From Undibacterium sp. (lineage in GTDB: Bacteria > Pseudomonadota > Gammaproteobacteria > Burkholderiales > Burkholderiaceae_D): 64,000 bases of DNA. This document shows, in pieces, positions 8,206-16,765 of this stretch. Numbering within the stretch: the stretch's first letter is position 1; the number at the start of each line of letters is the position of its first letter. The stretch lies in assembly GCF_030651495.1 (NCBI RefSeq), contig NZ_JAUSFI010000028.1:17682-81681 (forward strand), written 5' to 3'. The position numbers and the translations under genes were made by a program. The notes under the pieces were generated by a model that did not search any database, had not been told where the DNA came from, and saw only the letters and a program-made list of their open reading frames with translations.

Positions 8206-9219
8206 ATGCATGCTCGTCACTCAATCTCTAGTCTGGTAGCCGGTTCCCTGTTATGTGGTGTTTGCAATATTGCCATGGCGGCAGAAAACAGCGAACTGGC
8301 GGTACCGCTAGGCGTGTGGGGTCTGGACTCTGCGATCTTGCCGTTATCCGGAGTGTATGGTCAAATTGTTGCGCCTAGCTATAGAGCCAGTAGCGCGAAA
8401 GATGCCAATGGCAATGATGTCGCATTTAGTAAGTCGATCCCCGGGATAACCGTTAAAGGTACAGTGAATGCCCGCATTAAGGTCGATGCAGTGGTGCCAA
8501 AATTGGTCTATGTGAGTGAAGACCCGATACTCGGTGGCCGTTACGGTGGTTATATCGCCGTGCCACTACTCAATAAAAGCCGTGACATCACAGTCAATGT
8601 CACTACCCCATTGCCACCAGCACTGCAGCAAAAAATTGGACTGGCGGCATCACAGGCAGCAAGTGGCAGTAAACGCGGCCTGGGCGATATAGAACTCGCT
8701 TCATTTATCGGCTGGAAATTCGAAAGCCTGTCAATCGTGGCCGCGATGAATGTGGATTTACCTACAGGCTCATTCGATAAGAATAGCCAAGTGAATCTGG
8801 GTCTTAATTCCTACTCTTTCCGCCCTTTAGTGTCAGCGGCTTGGTCGACTGAATCGGGTTTTGATATTGCTGCCGCAATGAGCTACAACGTCAGCACGGC
8901 GAACCGCGAAACCGACTATAAATCAGGCCAATACTTCCACATGGAATATGTAGGAACGTATCAGTTCACTGGCAACTTCAAGGCCGGCCTGCAAGGTTAT
9001 GTCTTGCATCAAACCACCGATGACAAAGACCCAAGTAGCAGCAGCGCGCTTCCTTTAGTTAACGGCAACCGCGCGCGCGTAACCTCTTTGGGGCCGGTCA
9101 TGAGCTACCAGACCGATGACTTAAAAACGCAGATCGAACTGAAGTATTTGAGAGAAATGTCGGCGCGCGCACGTCCTGAAGGTGATCTGGCACTCATCAC
9201 ATTCAGTCGCTTGTTTTAA
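8206..9219 (+). CDS. Outer-membrane barrel protein of the phenol meta-pathway (Phenol_MetA_deg) type
   Basis: This 337-residue protein has a Sec signal peptide (hydrophobic 9-25, AMAA cleavage region). The mature part is built from amphipathic beta strands and ends in aromatic F-S-R-L-F, the usual C-terminal barrel signature recognised by the BAM machinery. Early P-L-G-V-W-G-L and the G-L-G-D-I-E-L segment in mid-protein match the family named after the phenol meta-degradation pathway, generally annotated as transporters of hydrophobic compounds. The gene downstream is 59 bp away, so they probably share a transcript. The substrate is unknown, and no degradation genes lie nearby. Confidence 0.7.
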   Translation: MHARHSISSLVAGSLLCGVCNIAMAAENSELAVPLGVWGLDSAILPLSGVYGQIVAPSYRASSAKDANGNDVAFSKSIPGITVKGTVNARIKVDAVVPKLVYVSEDPILGGRYGGYIAVPLLNKSRDITVNVTTPLPPALQQKIGLAASQAASGSKRGLGDIELASFIGWKFESLSIVAAMNVDLPTGSFDKNSQVNLGLNSYSFRPLVSAAWSTESGFDIAAAMSYNVSTANRETDYKSGQYFHMEYVGTYQFTGNFKAGLQGYVLHQTTDDKDPSSSSALPLVNGNRARVTSLGPVMSYQTDDLKTQIELKYLREMSARARPEGDLALITFSRLF

Positions 9220-9278
9220 GACTCGCGACAACGACCACTTCTGGCAATTAACCTATCCAAGACTTACGGAGGAGAGAC

Positions 9279-9884
9279 ATGAAAACAACTAATTATCTCA
9301 ACAAATGCTTCGGTGCGGCATGCCTCGCCTTTTCCTTGCTGGCCTTGGGAATGTCATCAGGATTCGCCAGAGAGGTGGCTGGTGTCACTTTAGATGAATC
9401 GATACAAGTAGAAGGACGCACTTTGGTACTCAATGGGGCGGGCATTTCTTCGGTCAATCGCAATAAAGTATTTGTCTTGGCTTATTACCTGCCCAAGCTC
9501 AAAACTACGCAACAAGAGCTGCTCGCTTCAACAGGGCCGATCCGGGTCAAGCTCGTGATGCTTAAAGCGGTTGAAAGTGAACTCATGAGTCGGAGATTCT
9601 TGGCCGACATTCGCACCAGTACCACCAAGGAAGAGCGCATACAGTTAGTCTCTCAATTAATGGCGCTGGGCGAAGGGTTCGCCGCTGTTGGCGAATGGAG
9701 AGTCGGCGACATCATGACGATTGATTGGCTGGCTGGCAAAGGCACGACATTTCACTCGAATAATAAACAAATCGGTGAGTCATTAAAGAACGATTTGACG
9801 ATGCAGGCGATTATGAGAATCTGGGTCGGCGATACCGTTAACGACATGAAGTTAAAACGGTTATTGCTCGGTGATAAAGAGTAA
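9279..9884 (+). CDS. Chalcone-isomerase-like periplasmic protein
   Basis: This 201-residue protein has a signal peptide (hydrophobic stretch about 12-27, cleavage near SGFA). The mature part carries the bacterial chalcone-isomerase-like fold signature: V-A-G-V-T-L-D, L-N-G-A-G-I-S, K-V-F-V-L-A-Y-Y-L-P and the D-I-R-T-S-T region. Bacterial members usually lack the plant catalytic role and their function is unknown. A strong GGAGGAGAG ribosome-binding site lies just before the ATG. The upstream barrel gene is probably co-transcribed, which suggests an envelope role. Confidence 0.8.
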   Translation: MKTTNYLNKCFGAACLAFSLLALGMSSGFAREVAGVTLDESIQVEGRTLVLNGAGISSVNRNKVFVLAYYLPKLKTTQQELLASTGPIRVKLVMLKAVESELMSRRFLADIRTSTTKEERIQLVSQLMALGEGFAAVGEWRVGDIMTIDWLAGKGTTFHSNNKQIGESLKNDLTMQAIMRIWVGDTVNDMKLKRLLLGDKE

Positions 9885-9939
9885 TTTAACGCCGCAGGAT
9901 TGCCACTGGCAAGACAGAATACCTGGTCATCCTGACATG

Positions 9940-9964
9940 CCGCTTCAGCGCAACGCTGAAGCGG
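9940..9964. terminator. Perfect 11-bp hairpin between convergent genes
   Basis: CCGCTTCAGCG and CGCTGAAGCGG flank a CAA loop midway between the ends of the chalcone-isomerase-like gene and the cytochrome gene. There is no U-rich tail on either side, so it may stabilise or end both transcripts only weakly, or need a factor. Confidence 0.5.
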
Positions 9965-9972
9965 TGCAATAA

Positions 9973-11286
9973 TCAATCCAGCGGCGCAGTCCGATAGCGA
10001 TTCACTTCAGCCGCAGTCACCACCCCAGCCTGGTTACCCCAGGCATTCCTAACATATGACAACACCAGTGCCACTTCGCCATCGGACAAAACGGGGCCAA
10101 ATGGCGGCATGCCGTAAGGGCGTGGATTGCCTGCTGTCGCTGGGGGGAAACCGCCCGCCAGTATCAGACGCACCGGATTGGCGACATGCTGCATTTGCAG
10201 GGTCTGGTTGCCTTTTAAGGCAGGATAGATCGCTGCCGCACCGCGGCCATCTGCGCCATGGCAATCACTACAATGGGTCTTATACAAACTGGCCCCCTGC
10301 ACCATGATTCTTGCCATTTCCTCCTTGCCCACTACCGGTCCTTGTAACGTTTTATCCAGCATATCTGCTGTCGCCTTCGTTACTTGCGGCAACGTTTGCA
10401 AATAATTGCTCATGGCGCGGATATCGGTATCTGACAAGTATTGCAAACTGCCACTGACCACTTCTGCCATAGCGCCGGATACCGCCGTGTTTTGCGAAAT
10501 GCCGGTCTTGAGCAATGCCTGCACTTGCGCCGCCTGCCAGTGCGCCAGACTGGCCTCTTCTTGATCGACCAATGAAGGCGCATACCAGTTAATCATGGCT
10601 AGCTCACCACCGGATAAATCCTGGCTGCCGCCGTTGGCCCCGAGCGCATTGCGGCTGCTATGACAGGCGCTGCAATGGCCAAGCCCATTGACCAGATAGG
10701 CGCCACGATTCCACTCGGCCAAGTGTTGCTGGTCGGCCTGATACACGGCAGGACGAAAATACAGGGCGCGCCAAAACGCCAGCAAGCTGCGCTGGCTGTA
10801 AGGGAAGCGCAAGTCATGCGGCTGATTCGCCTTGGCGACCGCCGTCAGCGTTTTTAAATAGGCAAACAACGCATCTGAATCAGCCCGCGTAACGTGAGTG
10901 TAATTGGCGTAAGGAAAAGCGGGATAGAGCAAACTACCATCTTTCGATTTACCGTTATGTAGCGCACGCCAAAAATCATCGGCACTCCAGCGGCCTATGC
11001 CAGTGGTCGCATCGGGCGTGATATTGGGCGAAATAAAATTGCCAAACTCGGATTGAATCACACGCCCGCCGGCATACGCCTGACCACCACGCGGGGTATG
11101 GCACCCCATGCAATTACCGGCGCGCGCCAGATAGGCGCCGCGCAGAACCTGTTCGCTGCCATTCTGCGGCGAAATATCCTGCACATATTGGGCCGTTGCC
11201 GTATCGCCCAGGAAATAACCATAGCCAGCCAAACTGCCGACAGCGAGCAGCACTAGCAATATCAAAGAGTAAAAAATTCGTTTCAT
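9973..11286 (-). CDS. Membrane-anchored triheme cytochrome c
   Basis: This 437-residue protein has an uncleaved-looking N-terminal membrane helix (about 5-25). It has three CxxCH heme sites: C59-MGC-H63, C205-SAC-H209 and C339-SDC-H343. The spacing matches the cytochrome subunit of membrane alcohol/aldehyde/gluconate dehydrogenases (AdhB/GndC type), which passes electrons from a periplasmic dehydrogenase to ubiquinone. No flavin or PQQ dehydrogenase subunit is adjacent. Instead, a two-heme cytochrome lies 12 bp upstream in the same transcript. The partner enzyme must be elsewhere, or this pair feeds a terminal oxidase. Confidence 0.85.
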   Translation of the reverse strand: MKRIFYSLILLVLLAVGSLAGYGYFLGDTATAQYVQDISPQNGSEQVLRGAYLARAGNCMGCHTPRGGQAYAGGRVIQSEFGNFISPNITPDATTGIGRWSADDFWRALHNGKSKDGSLLYPAFPYANYTHVTRADSDALFAYLKTLTAVAKANQPHDLRFPYSQRSLLAFWRALYFRPAVYQADQQHLAEWNRGAYLVNGLGHCSACHSSRNALGANGGSQDLSGGELAMINWYAPSLVDQEEASLAHWQAAQVQALLKTGISQNTAVSGAMAEVVSGSLQYLSDTDIRAMSNYLQTLPQVTKATADMLDKTLQGPVVGKEEMARIMVQGASLYKTHCSDCHGADGRGAAAIYPALKGNQTLQMQHVANPVRLILAGGFPPATAGNPRPYGMPPFGPVLSDGEVALVLSYVRNAWGNQAGVVTAAEVNRYRTAPLD

Positions 11287-11298
11287 GCGTTTCTGCTT

Positions 11299-12048
11299 TT
11301 ATTTTGGGACGCTGCCACAAGACAGTGGCAGACTAAAGTTGGCGACACCGTTGGCGTGTTCTTTGGCACTGATAGCAAGCGCATTGGCGGGCATGGTTTG
11401 CGCCGCCAGCCAGGCCGAGACCGCACCGATATCTTGCGGCTGCAATTTAAGGGCGATTTGTTGCATGCAATCGGGCGCCAGCGCATGTCGGCTTCCGGTT
11501 TGCCAGGCACCGAGTTGCGCCACGATATAGTCACGCGGCAGTCCCAGCAAACCCGGGATAAACGGCGCAACACCGGTCATTTTTTCACCATGACAGGCGA
11601 TACAAGCGGGTAATTTTTGCTGTTTATCGCCTTGCTGCACCAATACCCGTCCACGCTCAAGCATGGCGGGCGTCGCCTCGGTACTTTGTGGCGCGGCATA
11701 CGGTGGATGTTGCGCAGAAAAATAGTGGGCGATTTCACTCAGATACGCATCGGATAAATTGCCGACCATATAAGTCATCAAGGGATAAGTGCGTTTGCCA
11801 TCACGGAAATTTTTCAGCTGGTTCAATAAATACCCTTCCGGTTTGCCCGCAATCCGCGGGTAATACCCATCACTGGCAGCCCTACCTTCCTTGCCGTGAC
11901 AAGAGGTACAGGCCTTGAGCCTTTGCTCTAATGTGTCTGGCACCGATAGCGTGGATTGGGCGGCAGCCAGCATCGGCAGGCAGGCAAAAAGCAAAACAGC
12001 GAGTTTTGCAGCGAGAGGGGAAATAACCGGTAAATTTAAGGTGTGCAT
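11299..12048 (-). CDS. Diheme cytochrome c (c4-like)
   Basis: The likely start is the ATG at 12048, giving about 249 residues with a signal peptide (hydrophobic segment ending in LPMLAAA). An upstream in-frame start at 12102 would put 18 residues before the signal. Two CxxCH sites occur, C-T-S-C-H-G-K-E-G-R and C-I-A-C-H-G-E-K-M, in tandem halves with methionine ligands likely in the P-L-M-T-Y-M region, as in cytochrome c4. It acts as a periplasmic electron carrier. It is encoded 12 bp before the triheme protein, which suggests they exchange electrons. Confidence 0.83.
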   Translation of the reverse strand: MHTLNLPVISPLAAKLAVLLFACLPMLAAAQSTLSVPDTLEQRLKACTSCHGKEGRAASDGYYPRIAGKPEGYLLNQLKNFRDGKRTYPLMTYMVGNLSDAYLSEIAHYFSAQHPPYAAPQSTEATPAMLERGRVLVQQGDKQQKLPACIACHGEKMTGVAPFIPGLLGLPRDYIVAQLGAWQTGSRHALAPDCMQQIALKLQPQDIGAVSAWLAAQTMPANALAISAKEHANGVANFSLPLSCGSVPK

Positions 12049-12226
12049 GGGAGCTGATGCATTCAAAGACAATGTCTTAATTTCAAAAAAGGAAACTTCC
12101 AAAAACGGTATGTATAGAGATACAGAGTTCGCTGCAAACCGGAGCTATACCCCGGTATTGCCAGAATTTACAACAAAGGTATGCGCTCCAGGAATAGGGT
12201 TTTAGAAGATCAAAAAAACCTTAACG

Positions 12227-12283
12227 CAGTATTCATGCGCCTTCCAGGGCATTTTCGTGCTGCGAGGCGCATGGAATATGCGC
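12227..12283. repeat. Dispersed palindromic repeat, family A, copy 2
   Basis: The right arm AGGCGCATGGAATATGCGC (12265-12283) and the centre CTTCC-GGC-TTTTCGTGC match copy 1 in the same orientation. The left arm is partly degraded (ATTCATGCGCC). It lies just beyond the ppx stop codon, on the downstream side of that minus-strand gene. Confidence 0.75.
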
Positions 12284-12303
12284 TCTTCAAATTAAAACTA
12301 AAA

Positions 12304-13761
12304 TTATACGTTGGCTTTGACAACGAACTCCACACCGACTTCGCGCCAGCACTCAATTTCTTTCTGTAACCAAAAAGCCACCGTAGGATGCAAGGTGACC
12401 CAGTCTTGACGAATTTCGAGTTCGATCTTATTTTTCATCTTCAGACTAAAATCCGCATAATCGAGTTCTACCCGTGAATGCATAAAAGTGACAGAGAGGC
12501 GCAAGGCCAGCACCGCCTTGGCAAAATCGAGATCGACAAAACCGTCGCTGATTTTTCTGAGATTGCCTTTCTGGCTCAAGATCAGCTTACTCATCACCCT
12601 TTGCTCGCGCGTAGTAAAACCGGCCATATCGGCATTTTCTATCATATACGCACCGTGCTTGTGATAACCGGTATGCGAGACCACCATGCCGACTTCATGC
12701 ATCAGCGCGCTCCAGTAGATATGGCGCACATAGGTGTCAGTTGCGGGCTTCAGCTGCGCGTACAGAGAGCGTGCCATATCCGCTACCCGATGGGCGCGCG
12801 AGACATCGACATGGAACATTGTCACGACATTGTGCACCGCCTGCTCACGCCGGTCGCGCTTGGTGGAACGCAGGTACAAGTCCCACATCACCCCCATCCG
12901 CAAACCAGCTTCGATGGGGTGGAGTACCTGAATGTTAAATTCTTGCAGCAAGGCGATCAGAATCGCCAAGCCACCCACCACCATGGCAACGCGCTCCGGC
13001 TTAATGCCATTGAGGTCGAGCAGACTGATCTGGCCAGTTTGTATGAAGTACTGTTTGAGCGTCGTCAGGTTCTTCAGCGTAATACTGCCGTCACCAATAC
13101 CATTTTTGCTGATCGTATCAGCAATCGCGCGCATGGTGCCGGATGAGCCATAGGCATTGCGCCAGTGTTGCGGCTGATACGGCGGTGCCGCATCTTCAAA
13201 AAGTGAACGCGCAGATAAAATAGCGGCCTCGAATGCCGCTTCGGTAATTCTGCCATTCGGAAAAAAAGTAGTGCTATGTTTGACGGTCCCGATACTGAAA
13301 GATTCCACCTTGACGACTTCATGCCCACGCCCAAGTATCACTTCGGTCGAACCGCCACCGATGTCCAGCACCAGACGCCGCTCACCGGGAATGGCAATGG
13401 AATTCGAGACCCCCATGTAAATCAGACGGCCCTCTTCTTCTCCGGAAATGACTTCGATAGGACAGCCAATTGCCGCCTCCGCTGCAGGCAATAAAGCCCC
13501 GGCGTTTTGGGCGATTCGCACCGTATTGGTAGCAACCACCCGGATCGCATCGATAGGATAGGCGTTCAGAATATCTCGAAACCGGGTCAGGCAGGCGAGC
13601 GCACTCTGGATCGCGGCTGGCGACAAGTTGCCTTGCGCATCCAGCCCTGCCGCCAGACGAATCGGATCGCGGGCGCTCTTGATGACGCGAATCACATCAC
13701 CATCATGACGACCAATGTGCAAACGAAAACTATTGGAACCAAGATCTACGGCAGCAAACAT
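12304..13761 (-). CDS. ppx: Exopolyphosphatase
   Basis: Exopolyphosphatase removes terminal phosphates from polyphosphate in the cytoplasm. I start it at the ATG at 13761, preceded by AAGGAAATTGG, giving 485 residues; the frame stays open for 26 more codons upstream. The protein begins F-A-A-V-D-L-G-S-N-S-F-R, the ASKHA phosphate-1 loop. DIGGGSTEVILG (about 147-158) is the phosphate-2/adenosine-type motif, and a C-terminal HD-like region has Y-W-S-A-L-M-H-E-V-G. With the probable ppk at the window start it suggests polyphosphate turnover. Confidence 0.93.
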   Translation of the reverse strand: MFAAVDLGSNSFRLHIGRHDGDVIRVIKSARDPIRLAAGLDAQGNLSPAAIQSALACLTRFRDILNAYPIDAIRVVATNTVRIAQNAGALLPAAEAAIGCPIEVISGEEEGRLIYMGVSNSIAIPGERRLVLDIGGGSTEVILGRGHEVVKVESFSIGTVKHSTTFFPNGRITEAAFEAAILSARSLFEDAAPPYQPQHWRNAYGSSGTMRAIADTISKNGIGDGSITLKNLTTLKQYFIQTGQISLLDLNGIKPERVAMVVGGLAILIALLQEFNIQVLHPIEAGLRMGVMWDLYLRSTKRDRREQAVHNVVTMFHVDVSRAHRVADMARSLYAQLKPATDTYVRHIYWSALMHEVGMVVSHTGYHKHGAYMIENADMAGFTTREQRVMSKLILSQKGNLRKISDGFVDLDFAKAVLALRLSVTFMHSRVELDYADFSLKMKNKIELEIRQDWVTLHPTVAFWLQKEIECWREVGVEFVVKANV

Positions 13762-13932
13762 AGTCCAATTTCCTTTTTGGTAGGCGAGTGTGAATGACGC
13801 ATTTTTCGGATCAGTGACGAAGCAGTGGCGCGGCGGCAAGCTTTGACAGTGAACTCATAACGATTTTATAACTAAATAAGATAAATCATATTAATCATTA
13901 TTTATGACGTGCCGGTGACCTGCGATCGACAT

Positions 13933-14823
13933 TTACTGCGGAACAAAAAAACGGTTCTGCAGATTTTCCAGCCCAGTGGTTTTCAAGACCTCGGCCAGGC
14001 GCTCTGCAGGCCTCCTGGCTGCCTGACCTTTGTATTCAGCAATAATCAATTCATTCTTCATTGAATGCTCCCATCCGACCAATTCTGTCACCCGGACTTG
14101 ATACCCATGCGCCTCCAGTTGCAGGCAACGCAGCACATTCGTGATCTGGCTGCCAAATTCACGGGTATGGATAGGATGGCGCCACATTTCAGACAAGGGG
14201 TTATTTTTTACCGCTTCGCCCTTGTTCTTGCTGAGTTCTGCCGCCACTTCAGCCTGACAACACGGTACCAGCACCATGAATTTCGCTTTCTTCTTCAAGG
14301 CAAACTCGATCGCATCATCGGTCGCGGTGTTACAGGCATGCAAAGCCGTCACGATATCGATCTGATGCGGCAGCTCTGCCGAAGAAGTCGAATCGGCCAC
14401 CGACAAATTCAAAAAAGACATGCCGGGAAAAGCCAGTTTATGCGCCAGTTCACGCGATTTCTGCACCAGCTCATCGCGCGTTTCTATGCCGTAGATATGC
14501 GACTTGCCGCCGTCATTGAGCGCCTTAAAAAACAAGTCATACAAGATAAAACCCAGATAGGATTTGCCAGCTCCGTGATCGACCAGGCTAACATGACCCC
14601 GCTCCGCCTGCACTTGTTGCAGCAGCGGTGCGATGAATTGATAGAGGTGATAGACCTGCTTCAGCTTACGGCGGCTATCCTGATTCATCTTGCCATCACG
14701 CGTCAGGATATGCAACTCCTTGAGCAACTCCAGCGACTGCCCCGGCCTGATTTCATTTTTATCATTGGTAGGCGCAGGCGCCGGTTTTGCTTTGCTTTCT
14801 TTGCTGACCTGTTTGTTTTTCAT
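13933..14823 (-). CDS. SAM-dependent methyltransferase (Methyltransferase_32-like)
   Basis: The start at 14823 follows AAGGAAACCTG and gives 296 residues; a longer frame from 14889 lacks such a site. After a K/P/A-rich N-terminal tail of about 25 residues comes a class I methyltransferase fold: V-D-H-G-A-G-K-S-Y-L-G as motif I (about 80-90), I-Y-G-I-E-T-R as motif II, and a T-A-L-H-A-C-N-T-A-T-D-D segment. The D-H-G-A-G-K-S-x-L-G and H-A-C pattern is typical of the Methyltransferase_32 family, linked in eukaryotes to RNA or protein methylation. The bacterial substrate is unknown. Confidence 0.75.
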   Translation of the reverse strand: MKNKQVSKESKAKPAPAPTNDKNEIRPGQSLELLKELHILTRDGKMNQDSRRKLKQVYHLYQFIAPLLQQVQAERGHVSLVDHGAGKSYLGFILYDLFFKALNDGGKSHIYGIETRDELVQKSRELAHKLAFPGMSFLNLSVADSTSSAELPHQIDIVTALHACNTATDDAIEFALKKKAKFMVLVPCCQAEVAAELSKNKGEAVKNNPLSEMWRHPIHTREFGSQITNVLRCLQLEAHGYQVRVTELVGWEHSMKNELIIAEYKGQAARRPAERLAEVLKTTGLENLQNRFFVPQ

Positions 14824-14931
14824 CAGGTTTCCTTGATCGGTAAAATTGCGTGCGAGTTGGTCGAGTTGGCCGGGCTGCTCATATACCACGCCACTCCATG
14901 AGTGTAGTTGACATTGAGGGCAATCGCAGAA

Positions 14932-14968
14932 AAAACAAAAAAGGACTCAGGTTTTCACCTGAGTCCTT
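14932..14968 (-). terminator. Terminator downstream of the second tRNA-Lys gene
   Basis: A perfect 12-bp stem (AAGGACTCAGGT with its complement, 14941-14968) has a 4-base loop. On the minus strand it runs into TTTTTTG-TTTTTT. It begins 6 bases after the 3' end of the tRNA. Confidence 0.92.
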
Positions 14969-14974
14969 CGTATT

Positions 14975-15050
14975 TGGTAGGCCGTGCGGGATTCGAACCT
15001 GCGACCAACGGATTAAAAGTCCGCTGCTCTACCAGCTGAGCTAACGACCC
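14975..15050 (-). tRNA. tRNA-Lys (TTT)
   Basis: This 76-nt cloverleaf on the minus strand begins GGGTCGTTAGCTCAG, with the T-loop GGTTCGAATCC and an encoded CCA end. The anticodon loop CTTTTAA gives anticodon TTT, which reads lysine codons AAA/AAG. It is identical, base for base as far as I can read, to the copy at 15142-15217. The two share one promoter, and each has a terminator-like hairpin behind it. Confidence 0.95.
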
Positions 15051-15102
15051 AAAGACTGCTTGTTTTTATACCCTAAGCGCCATCGGCACTTAGGCATAAA
15101 TG

Positions 15103-15132
15103 AAAAAGACTTAGATTTACACCTAAGTCCTT
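15103..15132 (-). terminator. Hairpin between the two tRNA-Lys genes
   Basis: The stem GACTTAG/CTAAGTC is followed by a T-run (CTTTTTCA) on the minus strand. It matches the terminator behind the downstream copy except for a paired C-G to T-A change, so the duplicated unit included the terminator and the stem has been maintained. It may act as a partial terminator or a processing signal. Confidence 0.65.
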
Positions 15133-15141
15133 CAAATTTCG

Positions 15142-15217
15142 TGGTAGGCCGTGCGGGATTCGAACCTGCGACCAACGGATTAAAAGTCCGCTGCTCTACC
15201 AGCTGAGCTAACGACCC
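15142..15217 (-). tRNA. tRNA-Lys (TTT)
   Basis: This is the first transcribed copy of the tandem pair, 76 nt on the minus strand, with encoded CCA and anticodon TTT in the loop CTTTTAA. The gap to the second copy is 91 bp. A perfect sigma-70 promoter lies about 12 bp upstream. Confidence 0.95.
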
Positions 15218-15228
15218 GAAAGAACGAA

Positions 15229-15257
15229 ATTATAGGGTGTTTCACTCATCCTGTCAA
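15229..15257 (-). promoter_or_regulatory. Perfect consensus sigma-70 promoter for the tRNA-Lys pair
   Basis: On the minus strand, TTGACA (15257-15252), a 17-bp spacer and TATAAT (15234-15229) lie just upstream of the first tRNA-Lys, giving a predicted start near 15222. Both hexamers and the spacing match the consensus exactly. It is placed in the 53 bp after the cpoB stop. Confidence 0.92.
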
Positions 15258-15270
15258 TGTGCAGGCCCGA

Positions 15271-16032
15271 TTATTTTGTCATAACCAGTCGGCTCTTGGC
15301 CGTTTGCGCCGCTTCTGTGTCGGGATATTGGCCAATGAGCGCTTCCAGTATTTTTTTGCTGGCGAGTTTATCTTTTAACTCAAGGTGGCAAGCGGCGATA
15401 TTGAGCATGGCATCCGGCGTCTTAGGATGATCGGGATGATTTCTCACCAGCACCTGCAAAGAACTAATGGTGTTTTTACAGTCGCGTTGCGCATAATAAG
15501 AGTTACCCAGCCAGTATTGCGCTGCCCCTGCATACGCGGACTGAGGATAATTCAGTGCAAAACTGGAAAATGCCGCACCGGCATTTTTATACTCAGCCGC
15601 CTTAAACAAGGCCATCGCTGCATCATAAGAGCGTTGTTCGTTGACCTCTACCGTCGATTCTTTGCCATCAACTGTCATCTTTTTCGGCTCTATCTTACGC
15701 AGGCGATTGTCCAGATCAACATAAAAATCCTGCTGGCGGCGCTGCGTATTCGACAGATCATTCGTGAGCACTTCAATCTGGCCGCGTAATTTTGCAATTT
15801 CTGCACGCAGCTGTTCATTTTGATTGGACAGATCAAGCGCACTACTCTTATCTGCCTTGGTATCGAGTTTGGCATCGAGCTTACTACTGACGGCATCGAC
15901 CTTGGTGCGCATATCAAGTATCGCCTTGCGCGCCTCATCGTCGTCAAATAGGCCCGCCGACGCGAGGGAAGGAGCCAACAGCGTTGCAAACGTTACTGCA
16001 ATGGAGAACTTGGTCAGAGAAGGGAATTTCAT
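15271..16032 (-). CDS. cpoB: Cell division coordinator CpoB (YbgF)
   Basis: This 253-residue periplasmic protein has a signal peptide (cleavage after SLASA, about residue 26), an N-terminal coiled coil (about 30-110, heptad-rich, with Q-N-E-Q-L-R and R-R-Q-Q-D-F-Y) and three C-terminal TPR units (about 130-250; Y-D-A-A-M-A-L-F, A-Q-Y-W-L-G-N-S-Y, P-D-A-M-L-N-I-A). CpoB binds TolA and links Tol-Pal outer-membrane constriction to peptidoglycan synthesis at division. It is the last gene of the tol-pal operon, 144 bp after pal. The start has the ribosome site AAGGCACC. Confidence 0.95.
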   Translation of the reverse strand: MKFPSLTKFSIAVTFATLLAPSLASAGLFDDDEARKAILDMRTKVDAVSSKLDAKLDTKADKSSALDLSNQNEQLRAEIAKLRGQIEVLTNDLSNTQRRQQDFYVDLDNRLRKIEPKKMTVDGKESTVEVNEQRSYDAAMALFKAAEYKNAGAAFSSFALNYPQSAYAGAAQYWLGNSYYAQRDCKNTISSLQVLVRNHPDHPKTPDAMLNIAACHLELKDKLASKKILEALIGQYPDTEAAQTAKSRLVMTK

Positions 16033-16176
16033 GGTGCCTTGGGCTTAGAGTAAGTCAATTCAGATTCAAAGATGATGCAGCCTTGGCGAGCAGGGAGTCG
16101 ATGGAATTCGGGCTTTGTGGCATAACGCGACAAAGCCCGATCCGAATAAGACTGGCAAGCTTATCCGACTGCTCGA

Positions 16177-16707
16177 TTATTGATAAACAATATCAGCGCG
16201 ACGGTTTTCAGCCCAAGAAGCTTCATCACTACCCGTCGCCTTTGGTTTTTCTTTACCCAAGGATACGGCCTCTACTTGCGACTCTGGTACGCTCAACAGC
16301 GCCAGCGCCTTACGTACAGCTTCGGCACGTTTCTGACCCAACGCCAGATTGTATTCGCGACCACCGCGTTCATCGGTATTACCTTGAATCAAGATCTTGC
16401 GGCCTTTATTGGCGACCAGATATTTGCCATGCGCTTCGACCAAAGATTTGAATTCATCCTTAACGACATAACTGTCATAATCAAAATACACGCTGCGCTT
16501 GACGAGTATGCCCTTTGGGTCATTCAGCGGATCAACCGAAGCGATAACAACAGGATTGACCGCACGGGCATCTGCCGGAGTCGTCGTGGTAGTCGCAGAT
16601 TTATCGACAATCACTGGTTTATCTTCCAGTTTCACCGGAGTGCTGCAAGCGCTGATCAGCAAAATGCTGGACATAAGCAGGCCAAGGGTTGTGGTATTGA
16701 TACGCAT
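16177..16707 (-). CDS. pal: Peptidoglycan-associated lipoprotein Pal
   Basis: This 176-residue outer-membrane lipoprotein has a lipoprotein signal ending in LLISAC, with the lipidated cysteine near residue 21. The OmpA-like domain (about 68-176) begins S-V-Y-F-D-Y-D-S and contains the peptidoglycan-binding run G-N-T-D-E-R-G-G-R-E-Y-N-x-A-L-G-x-x-R-A. Pal tethers the outer membrane to the wall and docks with TolB. A clear AGGAGAAATAT ribosome site precedes the ATG. It follows tolB by 58 bp. Confidence 0.97.
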   Translation of the reverse strand: MRINTTTLGLLMSSILLISACSTPVKLEDKPVIVDKSATTTTTPADARAVNPVVIASVDPLNDPKGILVKRSVYFDYDSYVVKDEFKSLVEAHGKYLVANKGRKILIQGNTDERGGREYNLALGQKRAEAVRKALALLSVPESQVEAVSLGKEKPKATGSDEASWAENRRADIVYQ

Positions 16708-16765
16708 ATATTTCTCCTGTTGATTAAAAATTAAACAGATAACAACACAAATTAAGCGTTATCCA

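Noticed and set aside
12478..13146. 222-codon plus-strand frame opposite ppx
   Set aside because: It is a shadow of the conserved ppx coding sequence.
14065..14901. 278-codon plus-strand frame opposite the methyltransferase
   Set aside because: It is antisense to conserved methyltransferase motifs and has a biased, low-information composition.
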